Below are positions 35,230-43,889 of a DNA stretch of 64,000 nt, one piece after another. The translations under genes were made by a program, and so were the position numbers. The stretch's first letter is position 1, and the number at the start of each line of letters is the position of its first letter. Below the pieces are notes generated by a model that saw only the letters and a program-made list of their open reading frames with translations, ran no database searches and was not told where the DNA came from. The stretch comes from Pedobacter sp. WC2423 (GTDB taxonomy: Bacteria; Bacteroidota; Bacteroidia; Sphingobacteriales; Sphingobacteriaceae), in assembly GCF_040822065.1 (NCBI RefSeq), contig NZ_CP162005.1:1240001-1304000 (forward strand), given 5' to 3'.

Positions 35230-36051
35230 ATGGATTTTTTACACACGATTCTGGGACCGGATATTAAAGCTGGATTACTGATTATTTTAAACCTGATTGT
35301 TATAGAAAGCTTACTATCGGTGGATAATGCTGCGGTATTAGCCACCATGGTTATGGACTTACCTAAGGATCAGCGTAAAAGAGCCTTGAAATATGGAATT
35401 ATCGGTGCTTATGTATTTCGTGGAATTTGTTTATTCCTTGCGGCGTGGTTAGTCAAAATATGGTGGCTAAAACCTTTGGGAGGTCTGTATTTATTATACC
35501 TTGCTTTTGATTTTTTCAGAAAGAAAAGCGCAAAAAATAAGCTGCATCATCAGGAAGAACAAATTGATAAATCAAAAAGCTGGTTTTATAAAAACACAGT
35601 TGGTTTAGTTGGGACATTCTGGGCAACGGTAGCGCTGGTTGAGGTTATGGATTTAGCCTTTTCTATTGATAACGTTTTTGCGGCTGTCGCTTTCACAGAC
35701 CATATTTACCTGATTTATATCGGAGTATTTATTGGAATTTTAGCCATGCGCTTTGTGGCTCAGGCATTTGTCAGGTTAATGGAGAAGTTCACTTTTCTGG
35801 AAACTGCTGCATTTACTGTAATCGGCGTGCTGGGTATTAAACTGACCTCATCGCTTTTAACACATTTTTTTCCTGAATCACCAGTCACCCATTTAATAGA
35901 GAGTGAAAAGACAGATCTTTTTGTATCTATTTTTACCGTAGCTATTTTCGTTTTGCCAATTGCCTCATCTTTGTTATTTAACTTCCCTAAAAAGAGTAAA
36001 ACACAGGATGAAATTGAAAAAGACGAGCAATCAGCTCTTGATCAGGATTAA
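35230..36051 (+). CDS. TerC-family integral membrane protein
   Basis: The 273-residue protein has about seven membrane segments and the paired acidic motifs of the TerC family: IESLLSVDNAAVLATM near the N-terminus and AFSIDNVFAAVAF in the middle. TerC proteins are linked to tellurite resistance and to manganese or calcium export, which loads secreted metalloproteins. It starts 32 bp after the isomerase gene in the same direction, so read-through is possible, but a functional link to the sugar operon is not evident. Its 3' end overlaps the convergent 100-residue gene by 21 bp. Confidence 0.88.
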   Translation: MDFLHTILGPDIKAGLLIILNLIVIESLLSVDNAAVLATMVMDLPKDQRKRALKYGIIGAYVFRGICLFLAAWLVKIWWLKPLGGLYLLYLAFDFFRKKSAKNKLHHQEEQIDKSKSWFYKNTVGLVGTFWATVALVEVMDLAFSIDNVFAAVAFTDHIYLIYIGVFIGILAMRFVAQAFVRLMEKFTFLETAAFTVIGVLGIKLTSSLLTHFFPESPVTHLIESEKTDLFVSIFTVAIFVLPIASSLLFNFPKKSKTQDEIEKDEQSALDQD

Positions 36052-36333
36052 CAAGGCGACAAACAAGCTTAAATCAAAAGTGAAAGTACATACCCAGATA
36101 AAACGTCTGGACAATCCCAGATTACGGTAGTAGTAAAATTCTTTCTTTTTATAGTTACTTAAGTAATAGCCTACTATTCCAAGTGTAATAACTTTGAACC
36201 AGATAATCACAGGCTGGAATTCTACACCCATAAACTGGTAAGCTGCGACACCAATTAAAAAGAGAGTTAAAGTGGCGGCCATTAAGCCGAGATAAGAGGC
36301 CAGCAAAAGCCTTAAAATTTTCAGAGTTTTCAT
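36031..36333 (-). CDS. Small membrane protein
   Basis: The 100-residue protein has about three membrane segments and the central motif KKKEFYYYRNLGLSRRFIWV, a pattern I have seen in small membrane proteins encoded near ABC transporters in Bacteroidota. There is no ABC transporter here. The gene overlaps terC at the 3' end by 21 bp, convergent. The function is unknown. Confidence 0.65.
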   Translation of the reverse strand: MKTLKILRLLLASYLGLMAATLTLFLIGVAAYQFMGVEFQPVIIWFKVITLGIVGYYLSNYKKKEFYYYRNLGLSRRFIWVCTFTFDLSLFVALLILIKS

Positions 36334-36400
36334 AATAGAGAGGTATAGATGCTTAAATATATATAATTAAATAACTATCCTGACATTTATGAGCGTAATA

Positions 36401-36640
36401 TTAATGTGATTTCCTGATTTTTTTTCTGGGTGAAGGGACATGGTATTCTGCTTCCGGATAAATATTCCATTCGTCCAGTGCTTGTTGCAGGCTTCCCAGC
36501 GTAGATTCTTCCATATTGACCAGGGCGGTTTCAGGCCACAGGCTATTATCCAGTATCTGGACATGGTGGTTCTCCAGAATTGAACATACTTTTTCCAGGT
36601 TCGGCGCTTTAATCCCTTGGTATTTTATAATGAAATTCAT
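36401..36640 (-). CDS. Small protein with possible inhibitor I9-like fold
   Basis: The 79-residue protein has a strand-helix-strand-strand-helix-strand pattern ending with ALVNMEESTLGSLQQALDE and WNIYPEAEYHVP. This resembles subtilisin propeptides (inhibitor I9), in which strands and helices alternate and a V/Y-x-E-x-x-H tail occupies the protease cleft. A subtilisin-like protease gene lies at 37115-38626 on the same strand, so an in-trans chaperone or inhibitor is possible. The similarity is a fold impression and not a family match. Two 21-bp direct repeats touch its start codon. Confidence 0.55.
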   Translation of the reverse strand: MNFIIKYQGIKAPNLEKVCSILENHHVQILDNSLWPETALVNMEESTLGSLQQALDEWNIYPEAEYHVPSPRKKIRKSH

Positions 36641-36641
36641 T

Positions 36642-36677
36642 TTCGAGGTAACATTTAGATAATTCGAGGTAACATTT
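36642..36677. repeat. Tandem 21-bp direct repeats at the start of the 79-residue gene
   Basis: TTCGAGGTAACATTT occurs at 36642-36656 and again at 36663-36677, period 21 bp, about two helical turns. The first copy ends one base from the start codon on the minus strand. It may be an operator or a duplicated leader. Confidence 0.75.
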
Positions 36678-36837
36678 TAAATAAATTTAATCAAAATATT
36701 GATTAAATCGTATACTCAAATTTTTATGTGGTAATTGGCCGGATACGTATTTTCATCACATGGAAGTATATATACGTATTATACAACCGTGATTTATACC
36801 TATTGACGGGGCGTTGGCTAACAGATACTTTAGTATT

Positions 36838-37074
36838 ATGCAAAAATACACCTATATCGCGGACGTTAATGAAACGAAATTGACATTAACGATTAATGAT
36901 GCAACGGCTGTTGTGCCACTTTACCAGGTGTTTAGCAATGGTAAATTAGTGGGCTGTTTACTGAAAGAAAACATGGAAGATGATTTAGTCTGGAGCGGAA
37001 CAACGATGCTGACCCAAAAACTGGCCGCAGAGATTGGCGAGTTCATTAAAAGAACTGATGAATTTGTTTATTAA
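36838..37074 (+). CDS. Small uncharacterised protein
   Basis: I do not recognise this 78-residue protein, which starts MQKYTYIADVNETKLTL and contains LVWSGTTMLTQKLAAEIGEF. It has no membrane segment or signal. I use the ATG at 36838 rather than a TTG at 36814. Its stop codon is the first half of a perfect hairpin that ends at the stop of the convergent protease gene. The function is unknown. Confidence 0.6.
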   Translation: MQKYTYIADVNETKLTLTINDATAVVPLYQVFSNGKLVGCLLKENMEDDLVWSGTTMLTQKLAAEIGEFIKRTDEFVY

Positions 37075-37114
37075 AGAGGGATCACTATTGAATTGAATAA
37101 TGATCCCTCTTTAA
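37071..37114. terminator. Bidirectional terminator between the small gene and the S8 protease
   Basis: A perfect 14-bp stem (37071-37084 with 37101-37114) encloses a 16-nt loop. Each arm reaches a stop codon: TAA of the plus-strand gene at 37072-37074 and of the protease gene at 37115-37117. The ends are T- and A-rich in both directions. Confidence 0.88.
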
Positions 37115-38626
37115 TTATTTTGTGGCTGCTGGTGGTTGCAACATACCTTTACCTTCATATAGATTTCCGAATCCCAGCGCTTTGATATTGATAGACAGAT
37201 ATTTTACCATTTCATCTGCCCTGGTTTGATTTCTCGGTAAATTAAGCAGGTCAGGATTGCCCGCGAGTATTCTTGCCGCCATACCTGCTGCTGCGGGGCA
37301 GGCCATACTGGTTCCATCCATCACCGCATACAGATCATTCGGATAGGTTGAAATAATTCCAACTCCGGGTGCAGTTAAATCAGTTTCAGCGCCAATATTA
37401 GAAAAATCAGCGATGAAATTAGCTTTATCTGTACCATAAGGTTCTTGTACTGATCCGCTTTCAACACTATCGGGAGGAAAAGTATCCAGCCTGCCCATGG
37501 CCGAAACTGCAATAGAAAGGCTATCATTAGCCGGAAAGCTTACCGGGCTTCTGTTATCATTCCCATTGGCAGCAAAACAGACAATGCCGGCATTATAAGC
37601 TTCCTTGATATAGCTCGTGATCCCTTCATCAACCTGTGATTGTCCAAGACTCATGTTGATCAGATCACATTGGTCTGTTATAGCTTCGTTGATCGCTTTC
37701 ATGATGTCAAAATTAGAAGCTCCTCTTCCTTTTGGAAAAACACGGTAACTCATAATTTCCACACCAGCCGCTACACCATTCAACTTACCATAGGCACCAA
37801 TGATACCGCCAACATGTGTACCATGACCTTCTCCATTGTCCTGATAATCTGTTTCTTTTTCACCTCTGACCAGGTTTTTTCCACCTGCAACTTTCAGATC
37901 AAGGTGAGGACCAACGCCGGTATCAATAATTCCAACACGGACTTTTTGTGTAAGCTTAGGTAACTTATCGGTATCATAAAAATATCTTAAGCTGTCTTTA
38001 AAATCAAGCTGAATGGGTTCAAGCTGAATGTCGAGGGTGGAAGTCAATTGCACATCTTTCTTAAAATAACCCCAATAGCTATGGTCTGCATAAATATAAA
38101 TTCGCTCGGCAACACTCTTATCGAGATTTAAAGAGGTTGTTCCCTGTGCATTAGTCACACCGGAGGCTCCTTTACTTGCTTCGAAATCGGTAAACAGCAC
38201 TACTGTAACATTTGAAATCCCCTTGCCTTTGGGATCTTTAATGGTAACAGTTACTGCTGTCTTTATTTCGACCTGTTCGATCTGGATCAGTATTTTTTTC
38301 GGCGAACAAACCGTAGGGTCATAAAATTTCTCCTCAATAATCCTTAGTCCAGGATAGGAGAAGCGGAAATTAGCCAGCTCATCCGCATTGATCTGGATAA
38401 GTTTCGCACCTTGTTGTTCAATAGAATCCAATACCACAACAGGAATGTCATCACTTGATTTTTGGTGCATATTTCTGCTGGCCAGACTAACTGTAGAAGA
38501 ATGATCAACAGAATTACTAAGCATGGTCAGGAACCTGGCTACATTAGGGCTGTCTTGTTGGGTAATATTGGTACGGAAGACGGGAAGCAGGATGTAGTTT
38601 TTCGAAGCAAAATTGTTCTTTTTCAT
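37115..38626 (-). CDS. Subtilisin-like serine protease (S8) with extra N-terminal domains
   Basis: The 503-residue protein lacks a signal peptide. It has an N-terminal region that may be a propeptide (about 60-105), a carboxypeptidase-regulatory-like beta domain (about 122-195), then the S8 domain with D235 (GIIDTG), H268 (GHGTH), N354 (AANGND) and S440 (DGTSMACPAAAG). The catalytic triad is complete. It is the last gene of a four-gene minus-strand operon (40511 to 37115), and the lack of a signal peptide suggests it acts in the cytoplasm or leaves by another route. The other genes encode a small beta protein, an outer-membrane protein and a small membrane protein. Confidence 0.85.
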   Translation of the reverse strand: MKKNNFASKNYILLPVFRTNITQQDSPNVARFLTMLSNSVDHSSTVSLASRNMHQKSSDDIPVVVLDSIEQQGAKLIQINADELANFRFSYPGLRIIEEKFYDPTVCSPKKILIQIEQVEIKTAVTVTIKDPKGKGISNVTVVLFTDFEASKGASGVTNAQGTTSLNLDKSVAERIYIYADHSYWGYFKKDVQLTSTLDIQLEPIQLDFKDSLRYFYDTDKLPKLTQKVRVGIIDTGVGPHLDLKVAGGKNLVRGEKETDYQDNGEGHGTHVGGIIGAYGKLNGVAAGVEIMSYRVFPKGRGASNFDIMKAINEAITDQCDLINMSLGQSQVDEGITSYIKEAYNAGIVCFAANGNDNRSPVSFPANDSLSIAVSAMGRLDTFPPDSVESGSVQEPYGTDKANFIADFSNIGAETDLTAPGVGIISTYPNDLYAVMDGTSMACPAAAGMAARILAGNPDLLNLPRNQTRADEMVKYLSINIKALGFGNLYEGKGMLQPPAATK

Positions 38627-38662
38627 AGGGACAAGATTTAAAATTAGGTGAGGGAGTAATAT

Positions 38663-39034
38663 TTACCACCAGGTGGTATTGAAGCGTCTTTTCTTTGGAA
38701 TAGGTTGTCTGAAACCGGCCGTAACAGCGGCAGGAGGATCAGCCTTTGAACCCAATACCTGGTTAGTACCTGTTGCAGTAGCATAAATCAGAAAACCATT
38801 TAGCAAAGCAATAAAATATCTGGAAATCTCATTTCCTGCAGACTGTGTTAACAGAGCCGCCGCAAAAGAGATCAGAATAGAAACCAGCAGGGCAAGCCAC
38901 TTCGGGTTAAAATCAAAAACTTTCTGGATAGTACTGCAAATAATATAAACGGCACCAGTAGCACCTGCTAAAGTACTTAGACTGGCTGTGGTGAAAAAGT
39001 CTCCTGGAATACCTGTGGAATGTAGTTCTTGCAT
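38663..39034 (-). CDS. Small membrane protein of the S8 cassette
   Basis: The 123-residue protein has two or three membrane segments (about 17-36, 44-64 and 72-92) with the segment LAGATGAVYIICSTIQKVFDF in the first, and a basic tail ending RRFNTTWW. I know no family. It lies 36 bp before the protease gene and 30 bp after the outer-membrane protein gene. It may anchor or escort the protease or its substrate (inference). Confidence 0.65.
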   Translation of the reverse strand: MQELHSTGIPGDFFTTASLSTLAGATGAVYIICSTIQKVFDFNPKWLALLVSILISFAAALLTQSAGNEISRYFIALLNGFLIYATATGTNQVLGSKADPPAAVTAGFRQPIPKKRRFNTTWW

Positions 39035-39064
39035 AAATAAAGGTTTAGATAAAAAATCAGGTTT

Positions 39065-40141
39065 CTATTTGGCGAAATCTCTGGACATAATTGAGCTGAA
39101 TGAATATTTAGCGACAATGCCAAAAGAAAGCCGCTCATGAAACTGGTCTGTACTGTGCAGGCTGTTAAAAACATCATTTGACTGCAAGTAAAGGCCTCCT
39201 GCAAATTTGCCTTCACTTTTGTAAAAATTAATTGCTGTACCAGCCTGGAAGACCTTATTAATTTCTTTTTCCTGCAAAGGCAGAATGATCCGGGTATACA
39301 ATGTATTCCATACCAGGCGGTAATCGCTGCTGACACGACCATAGTAAAGCGCATCAGTTTTGATATTTACCCGGTTATAGGTCATGTAACCTCCTTGATA
39401 AGCATTGAATTTGGATTCAGTGGAGAGCTCTGAGTTATTCACTGTAGTGATGTTTTTCAGCGTATAACTCGTCAGCGCTAAAGAATCAAGGTTATTATAA
39501 TGTTCATAGCCCAATGCAATACCAAATACCCAGCGTGGGGCATATTCATAATTTAAGCCCAGATCTATAAAGCCACCCCGGAAGTTAACTTTTTTAAATC
39601 GTTTGGACAGGGAAGGGGCATCCTCTGGTTTATATAACCTGAAATTATCTGCATTAAGGCCTGCATTGATATAAGTTGTTAAAGATTGGGTATTCCTGGT
39701 TCTCCGGTTGACCTGGATTTGCTGATTCAATAGCTTAATGGCATTGATTGCTGTCTCATTTTTATCAGGATTTGCATCCTCAATCTCTTTAATCCTTTTT
39801 AACAATTCGAGCACCGTAGTCTGATAACTCTTCCTTAAACCAATGAAAATACCAAGTTTAGACTGTGGGGTTAGCTGGCCACCATTAAAAAGATCGGCTA
39901 TTCCTTCTCTGTTATTTCCACTGGCAGAAAGGCCCCAAACGATTTGTGAAGGTTTTTCTATAGCGAGTTTCCTGAAATTATTCCATGAAGCAGCTAAAGC
40001 GGCCTCATTCAAATTAAATGAAACATTTGAATTTTTAGTGATGATAGAAGATTCTCCTTTTGCATCTTCAGCAATAATTTGTGCGTTAGCCCCGCTACAC
40101 AGGACTATACCTAACAGTAACAGCAGATAAAACGTTTTCAT
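39065..40141 (-). CDS. Exported outer-membrane beta-barrel-like protein of the S8 cassette
   Basis: The 358-residue protein has a signal peptide (MKTFYLLLLLGIVLCSGANA, cleaved before Q21) and, in the C-terminal half, many alternating strands rich in tyrosine and aromatic pairs such as YEYAPRWVFGIALGYEHY. The N-terminal part (about 30-150) is partly helical. The upstream in-frame ATG at 40228 is rejected because it would put 29 polar residues before the signal peptide and overlap the upstream gene. It begins 4 bp after the stop of the 121-residue gene. Family unknown to me. Confidence 0.68.
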   Translation of the reverse strand: MKTFYLLLLLGIVLCSGANAQIIAEDAKGESSIITKNSNVSFNLNEAALAASWNNFRKLAIEKPSQIVWGLSASGNNREGIADLFNGGQLTPQSKLGIFIGLRKSYQTTVLELLKRIKEIEDANPDKNETAINAIKLLNQQIQVNRRTRNTQSLTTYINAGLNADNFRLYKPEDAPSLSKRFKKVNFRGGFIDLGLNYEYAPRWVFGIALGYEHYNNLDSLALTSYTLKNITTVNNSELSTESKFNAYQGGYMTYNRVNIKTDALYYGRVSSDYRLVWNTLYTRIILPLQEKEINKVFQAGTAINFYKSEGKFAGGLYLQSNDVFNSLHSTDQFHERLSFGIVAKYSFSSIMSRDFAK

Positions 40142-40145
40142 AGCG

Positions 40146-40511
40146 TTATTTAGTAAGTTGGTTATAATCCAGATTGCCTCTTGCATCTGTATAAACTTGG
40201 ATGGTATTTGCGGCCAGTGGTACACCATCTACCTGAATGTCTAAAGTCCAGAAATCACCAGACAGGCCACCGGCATATAAGGTCACCTGTAAGCCACCTT
40301 CTTCCAGCAGACATAAATACTTTTGAGAACCTTTGGTAGAGAAATGATCAGGGTTGCTATCCTGGTCGTGCGCAAGATCTATATGGGTATAGCCAATACT
40401 GAAACCATTTTCAAGAAAAGTTACGTTGGAAGACTTTTTCAGACTGTAAGTTACAGCAACAATTTTCCCAGATTTGCCCTTGGCAGTATGAGAAAGCTCG
40501 AAAAATTTCAT
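40146..40511 (-). CDS. Small beta-rich protein heading the S8 cassette
   Basis: The 121-residue protein has no signal or membrane segment. Its pattern of short strands (KIVAVTYSLKK, FSIGYTHIDL, LQVTLYAGG, FWTLDIQVDG) suggests a jelly-roll or beta-sandwich. It contains a single cysteine. It is the first gene of the operon with the outer-membrane protein, small membrane protein and S8 protease. No known family. It could be the substrate or a secreted product of the system (inference). Confidence 0.6.
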   Translation of the reverse strand: MKFFELSHTAKGKSGKIVAVTYSLKKSSNVTFLENGFSIGYTHIDLAHDQDSNPDHFSTKGSQKYLCLLEEGGLQVTLYAGGLSGDFWTLDIQVDGVPLAANTIQVYTDARGNLDYNQLTK

Positions 40512-40773
40512 AGAGTAAGTGATTAGTAGTCAGTATCAATATAGTGAATAATAAATATTAATTACACTAATTAGAAATAAATTTCTCCACTAATTTAATA
40601 GGTTATGCACCTTTTTGACGGATCGAAAAACATTCACATTAAACTGTCCGGCAGCTTAATAAACAATTGTTTAAAAAATCAAGAAAATTAAAACATTTCC
40701 CTAATCATTGGGTTTTTAGGGTATTCAGGCAAGAATAGCCTGATAAATTTTAACAGTTTAAAACAAATATCTT

Positions 40774-41355
40774 ATGAAAAAATTTACTTTATGCCTGCTA
40801 ACTGCAATCTTAGGAGTTGGCTTATCTGCAAATGCACAAATCCAGAAAGGTAACGTAATGGTTGGTGGTAATCTGGCTAACTTAGGCCTGGATCTGAACG
40901 GTTCTAAAAATTTCAGTTTAGATATTACACCAAAGGCAGCCTGGTTTATTCAGGATAATGTGGCCTTGGGTGGTTACGTGAATTTAGGATTAAGAACCGT
41001 TAAAGATGGCCCGACTACAACAAACTATGGTTTTGGTGGTTTAGGCCGTTATTATGCAGGTTCAGACACTGAAGTACTTAAACATGGTCGTTTCTTTGGA
41101 GAAGCTACTGTTGGTTTTGGTGGTACGAATACAAGTAACGGTGGTTCCAATACAAATGGTTTAGCCTTTAGTTTCGGTCCTGGTTTTGCCTATTTCATTA
41201 CACCTAACATTGGTTTAGAAACCTTGTTAAAATACAATGCAACAGCAGGATTTGGAAACACTGGTTACCAAAACAACCTTGGTTTGTCTTTTGGCTTCCA
41301 GATTTATCTGCCAGGTCAGCGTTCAATCAACAAAGTTAAAGGTGATGTAAAATAG
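40774..41355 (+). CDS. Outer membrane beta-barrel protein
   Basis: The 193-residue protein has a signal peptide (residues 1-21, ending SANA) and repeated strands with alternating glycine and aromatic residues, as in small OmpX/OmpW-like barrels of Bacteroidota. No binding motif is visible. Upstream there are two short inverted repeats (CCCTAA/TTAGGG at 40699-40721 and TCAGGC/GCCTGA at 40725-40743) in the probable leader. A strong terminator follows at 41372-41404, so it is a single-gene unit, probably abundantly expressed. Confidence 0.78.
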   Translation: MKKFTLCLLTAILGVGLSANAQIQKGNVMVGGNLANLGLDLNGSKNFSLDITPKAAWFIQDNVALGGYVNLGLRTVKDGPTTTNYGFGGLGRYYAGSDTEVLKHGRFFGEATVGFGGTNTSNGGSNTNGLAFSFGPGFAYFITPNIGLETLLKYNATAGFGNTGYQNNLGLSFGFQIYLPGQRSINKVKGDVK

Positions 41356-41371
41356 TTTAAACCCTATGCTG

Positions 41372-41404
41372 AAAAGCCCTGTTGTGAAATCAACGGGGCT
41401 TTTT
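41372..41404 (+). terminator. Terminator after the beta-barrel gene
   Basis: A 13-bp stem (41372-41384 with 41391-41404 region, one G-T pair) with core AAAAGCCC/GGGCTTTT and a 6-nt loop ends in TTTTT. Confidence 0.85.
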
Positions 41405-41429
41405 GTTTATAATGCAACGAGGCTTTTGT

Positions 41430-42044
41430 TTATAATTTTTGCAGACACCAGGTGGTCATACAGCGCATGTTCTGAACATTTGTAGTTTTGATGGGTTCAT
41501 ACAGATACCCACTGAGCTCTTTGGTATAATCCAGTAAAGTTTGTTCATTCACTAAAAAGCGTTCTGTTCCATCTGGCAACAAATACCGGCCGTTGCCTAA
41601 AGGACTGATCAGCTCTTCTATTCCGATATCAGAAGCCAGCCTGGCAAAAAAGAAACCGCCTGGCTTAATAACTTTCCACATCGCCAGCAGCATCTCTTTA
41701 AAATGCATTTCATTTTTGGCAAAATGCAGCACAGCACTGCAAATCAATAAATCAAAATATTCTTCGCCAAAAGGCATATCCTCTGCACTGGAAACTCTGA
41801 AATTAATTAATGGATGAGTGGGTGCCAAACTTTCGGCTAAGGTTTTAACCGTATTGATAGCGGCAGGATTAGGGTCTATTCCGTATACTTCAAAGCCGTT
41901 ATTGAAAAAGTATACCAGGTTACGTCCACCGCCACAGCCCACATCTAATACTTTTTGGCAATGGTTATAATGGCCTTTTAATAACTGATCAAAAAGATAA
42001 ATATCAATGTTACCGTAAAGATGCTGCAGAGAAGATGAAGTCAT
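41430..42044 (-). CDS. Class I SAM-dependent methyltransferase
   Basis: The 204-residue protein has the SAM-binding motif VLDVGCGGGRNLVYFF, then YGIDPNPAAINTV and DLLICSAVLHFAKN (motifs I, II and IV). The substrate is unknown. It lies alone between the barrel gene and the beta-glucan cluster. The size fits a small-molecule or tRNA-like methyltransferase of the methyltransf-11/25 group. Confidence 0.85.
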   Translation of the reverse strand: MTSSSLQHLYGNIDIYLFDQLLKGHYNHCQKVLDVGCGGGRNLVYFFNNGFEVYGIDPNPAAINTVKTLAESLAPTHPLINFRVSSAEDMPFGEEYFDLLICSAVLHFAKNEMHFKEMLLAMWKVIKPGGFFFARLASDIGIEELISPLGNGRYLLPDGTERFLVNEQTLLDYTKELSGYLYEPIKTTNVQNMRCMTTWCLQKL

Positions 42045-42078
42045 TGCTGTATATTATTTTATTGAAATATACACCAAT

Positions 42079-43002
42079 TTACAGATTTAAACCAATACCC
42101 GCAGCTAAACCAGCTCCTTGCCTTGTAGCACTGTTAAATTGAGATTGAACTTCTTTACCATCTGCCAGGAACAGTTCATCAGTACCTTTACCTGTATTGG
42201 AGTAGCTGTAATTACCTCTGGCAAAAACAGATAAAACAGAGGTGAAGTGAAAGTTTATTTGCAAAAGAACAGCTGTTCCATAACCGTTAGCAGTATGCCG
42301 GAAACTTACCGGATGTGCGAATGCATCAATCAGGTTCCAATCGGCTGTTGCGTTATATTTAAGTTGTTTATAATTCACCATGCTATGCAGTGAAAGCTGA
42401 TTGCTGAACCGGAAATCGGCTTCTGCACCAATCAGCGGGCCTGTCCAGTTAGCCTGGTAAGTACTGTTTAAATTTTTGATGGCAGGGTCTGTTTCTTCGT
42501 TGAAGTCTTTGAGGTGTAAATGCTGTGCGCTTTTCAGATAACCTGCAAATGGACTGAGCTTAAGAAAAGAGTTAATTTTAAATTCATAACCGCCAGCCGC
42601 CATATAAGTATAGGTAAGGCCTTCGTTGCTATTTAAACCAGCCTGGTAACTGGGATCAGTTCTATTGTCTGAAGCATAGTCTGTATCAGAGACTTTACCG
42701 CTTTTAATAAAATTACGTTGATAGCTTGCTTTCAAAAAGACAGGAGACCAGATATTCAAACGAATATCCAGTCCCATACCCGGGCCTTTTATATTTTTCC
42801 ATTTTACCTCTGATAATACATTGGGATTTTGCCCCATACTATTGCCAGCGATCGACCAGTTAAAATCTGCTGTCTGATAAGCGCCATAAAAATGGAGTGT
42901 TACCTTGTTTTTTTTATCATTGCCTTTTGAATAGACGCCCTTTGATTGCGGCCTGGCAGAAAACGAAATAGCAAACAGGAAAAAAAACAAGCAGAATTTC
43001 AT
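42079..43002 (-). CDS. Outer membrane beta-barrel protein of the glucan locus
   Basis: The 307-residue protein has a signal peptide (MKFCLFFFLFAISFSARPQS) and a barrel-like pattern of strands with aromatic girdles. I use the ATG at 43002; the longer frame starts with TTG at 43035. It follows the GH16 gene by 36 bp in the same direction, so it is likely co-transcribed with GH30 and GH16. It may pass glucan fragments or hold the enzymes, but no family is recognised. Confidence 0.7.
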   Translation of the reverse strand: MKFCLFFFLFAISFSARPQSKGVYSKGNDKKNKVTLHFYGAYQTADFNWSIAGNSMGQNPNVLSEVKWKNIKGPGMGLDIRLNIWSPVFLKASYQRNFIKSGKVSDTDYASDNRTDPSYQAGLNSNEGLTYTYMAAGGYEFKINSFLKLSPFAGYLKSAQHLHLKDFNEETDPAIKNLNSTYQANWTGPLIGAEADFRFSNQLSLHSMVNYKQLKYNATADWNLIDAFAHPVSFRHTANGYGTAVLLQINFHFTSVLSVFARGNYSYSNTGKGTDELFLADGKEVQSQFNSATRQGAGLAAGIGLNL

Positions 43003-43038
43003 AACATTTCCAGATAAGCGGAGGGCCCTTTTCAAAAA

Positions 43039-43854
43039 TTATGAACCTACAATTTTGTAAACCTTCACGTAATCTACATACATTTTTGCAGGTAATCTGC
43101 TCTCATCAATAGTTTGTCCCGGAAGATTACCCCCAACGGCCATATTTAACAGTAAGAAGAACGGACGGTGAAACTCATCAGTACCATTAATACTGTTGGC
43201 AATATTGGCTTCATGAAATTGTATATCATCTACATACCATTTAATTGCAGTTGGCGTCCAGTCTACGCGGTAAACATGATAATTCTGAGGACTGGTATTG
43301 GTGTTACCACCATAATAAGCATAAGCCTGATCGAACCAGTGAATAGTACCTAATACTTGTGAATTCGTATTTACATTTTCCATGATGTCGATTTCGCCGC
43401 ATTTTGGCCATCCTACGCTACCAATATTTGCCCCAAGCATCCAGAATGCAGGCCATTGTCCTTGTCCCTGAGGCAATTTGATTCTAGCTTCAAACCTGCC
43501 ATAAGTGTATTCTTTTTTACCTCTCGTAATCATTCTTGCAGAAGTATAGGGTGCTCCGCCTACACTCTGTTTCTTCGCAGTGATGATCAGGTTTCCATCA
43601 GCGACAGTCGCATTGTCTGGTTGATAATATTGCTTTTCATTGTTTCCCCAGCCGCCAGCGCCGGTTTCAAAACTCCAGTTTGCCTGATTTACAGAATTTC
43701 CATTAAAATCGTCAGACCATAAGAGCTGATAACTTACTGCCCGGGGGTCAGTATTAGTGGAAGAATCCGCTGAAGATGTATTCACATCCTTTTTACAAGA
43801 GCTCAAAAGTTGTGCGCCCGCAAGCAGGCACAGCATTAAATTAATTGTTTTCAT
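43039..43854 (-). CDS. GH16 beta-glucanase (laminarinase-type) lipoprotein
   Basis: The 271-residue protein has a lipobox LLSSC (cysteine 20) and a single GH16 domain with the catalytic motif GEIDIMEN: nucleophile E154, D156 and acid/base E159. The exact E-I-D-I-M-E sequence is typical of endo-beta-1,3(4)-glucanases. It hydrolyses laminarin or fungal-type beta-glucans and is probably on the outer-membrane surface. It lies 35 bp after the GH30 gene and shares its operon. Confidence 0.93.
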   Translation of the reverse strand: MKTINLMLCLLAGAQLLSSCKKDVNTSSADSSTNTDPRAVSYQLLWSDDFNGNSVNQANWSFETGAGGWGNNEKQYYQPDNATVADGNLIITAKKQSVGGAPYTSARMITRGKKEYTYGRFEARIKLPQGQGQWPAFWMLGANIGSVGWPKCGEIDIMENVNTNSQVLGTIHWFDQAYAYYGGNTNTSPQNYHVYRVDWTPTAIKWYVDDIQFHEANIANSINGTDEFHRPFFLLLNMAVGGNLPGQTIDESRLPAKMYVDYVKVYKIVGS

Positions 43855-43889
43855 AGGTGATAGGATTAGATTTGGTTATTAAGATTTGA

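Noticed and set aside
38663-39034. The small membrane protein of the S8 cassette as the ApbE flavinylation target because of its LAGATG segment.
   Set aside because: The required aspartate and S/T before G-A-T are not in the right positions, and the genes are in different operons.
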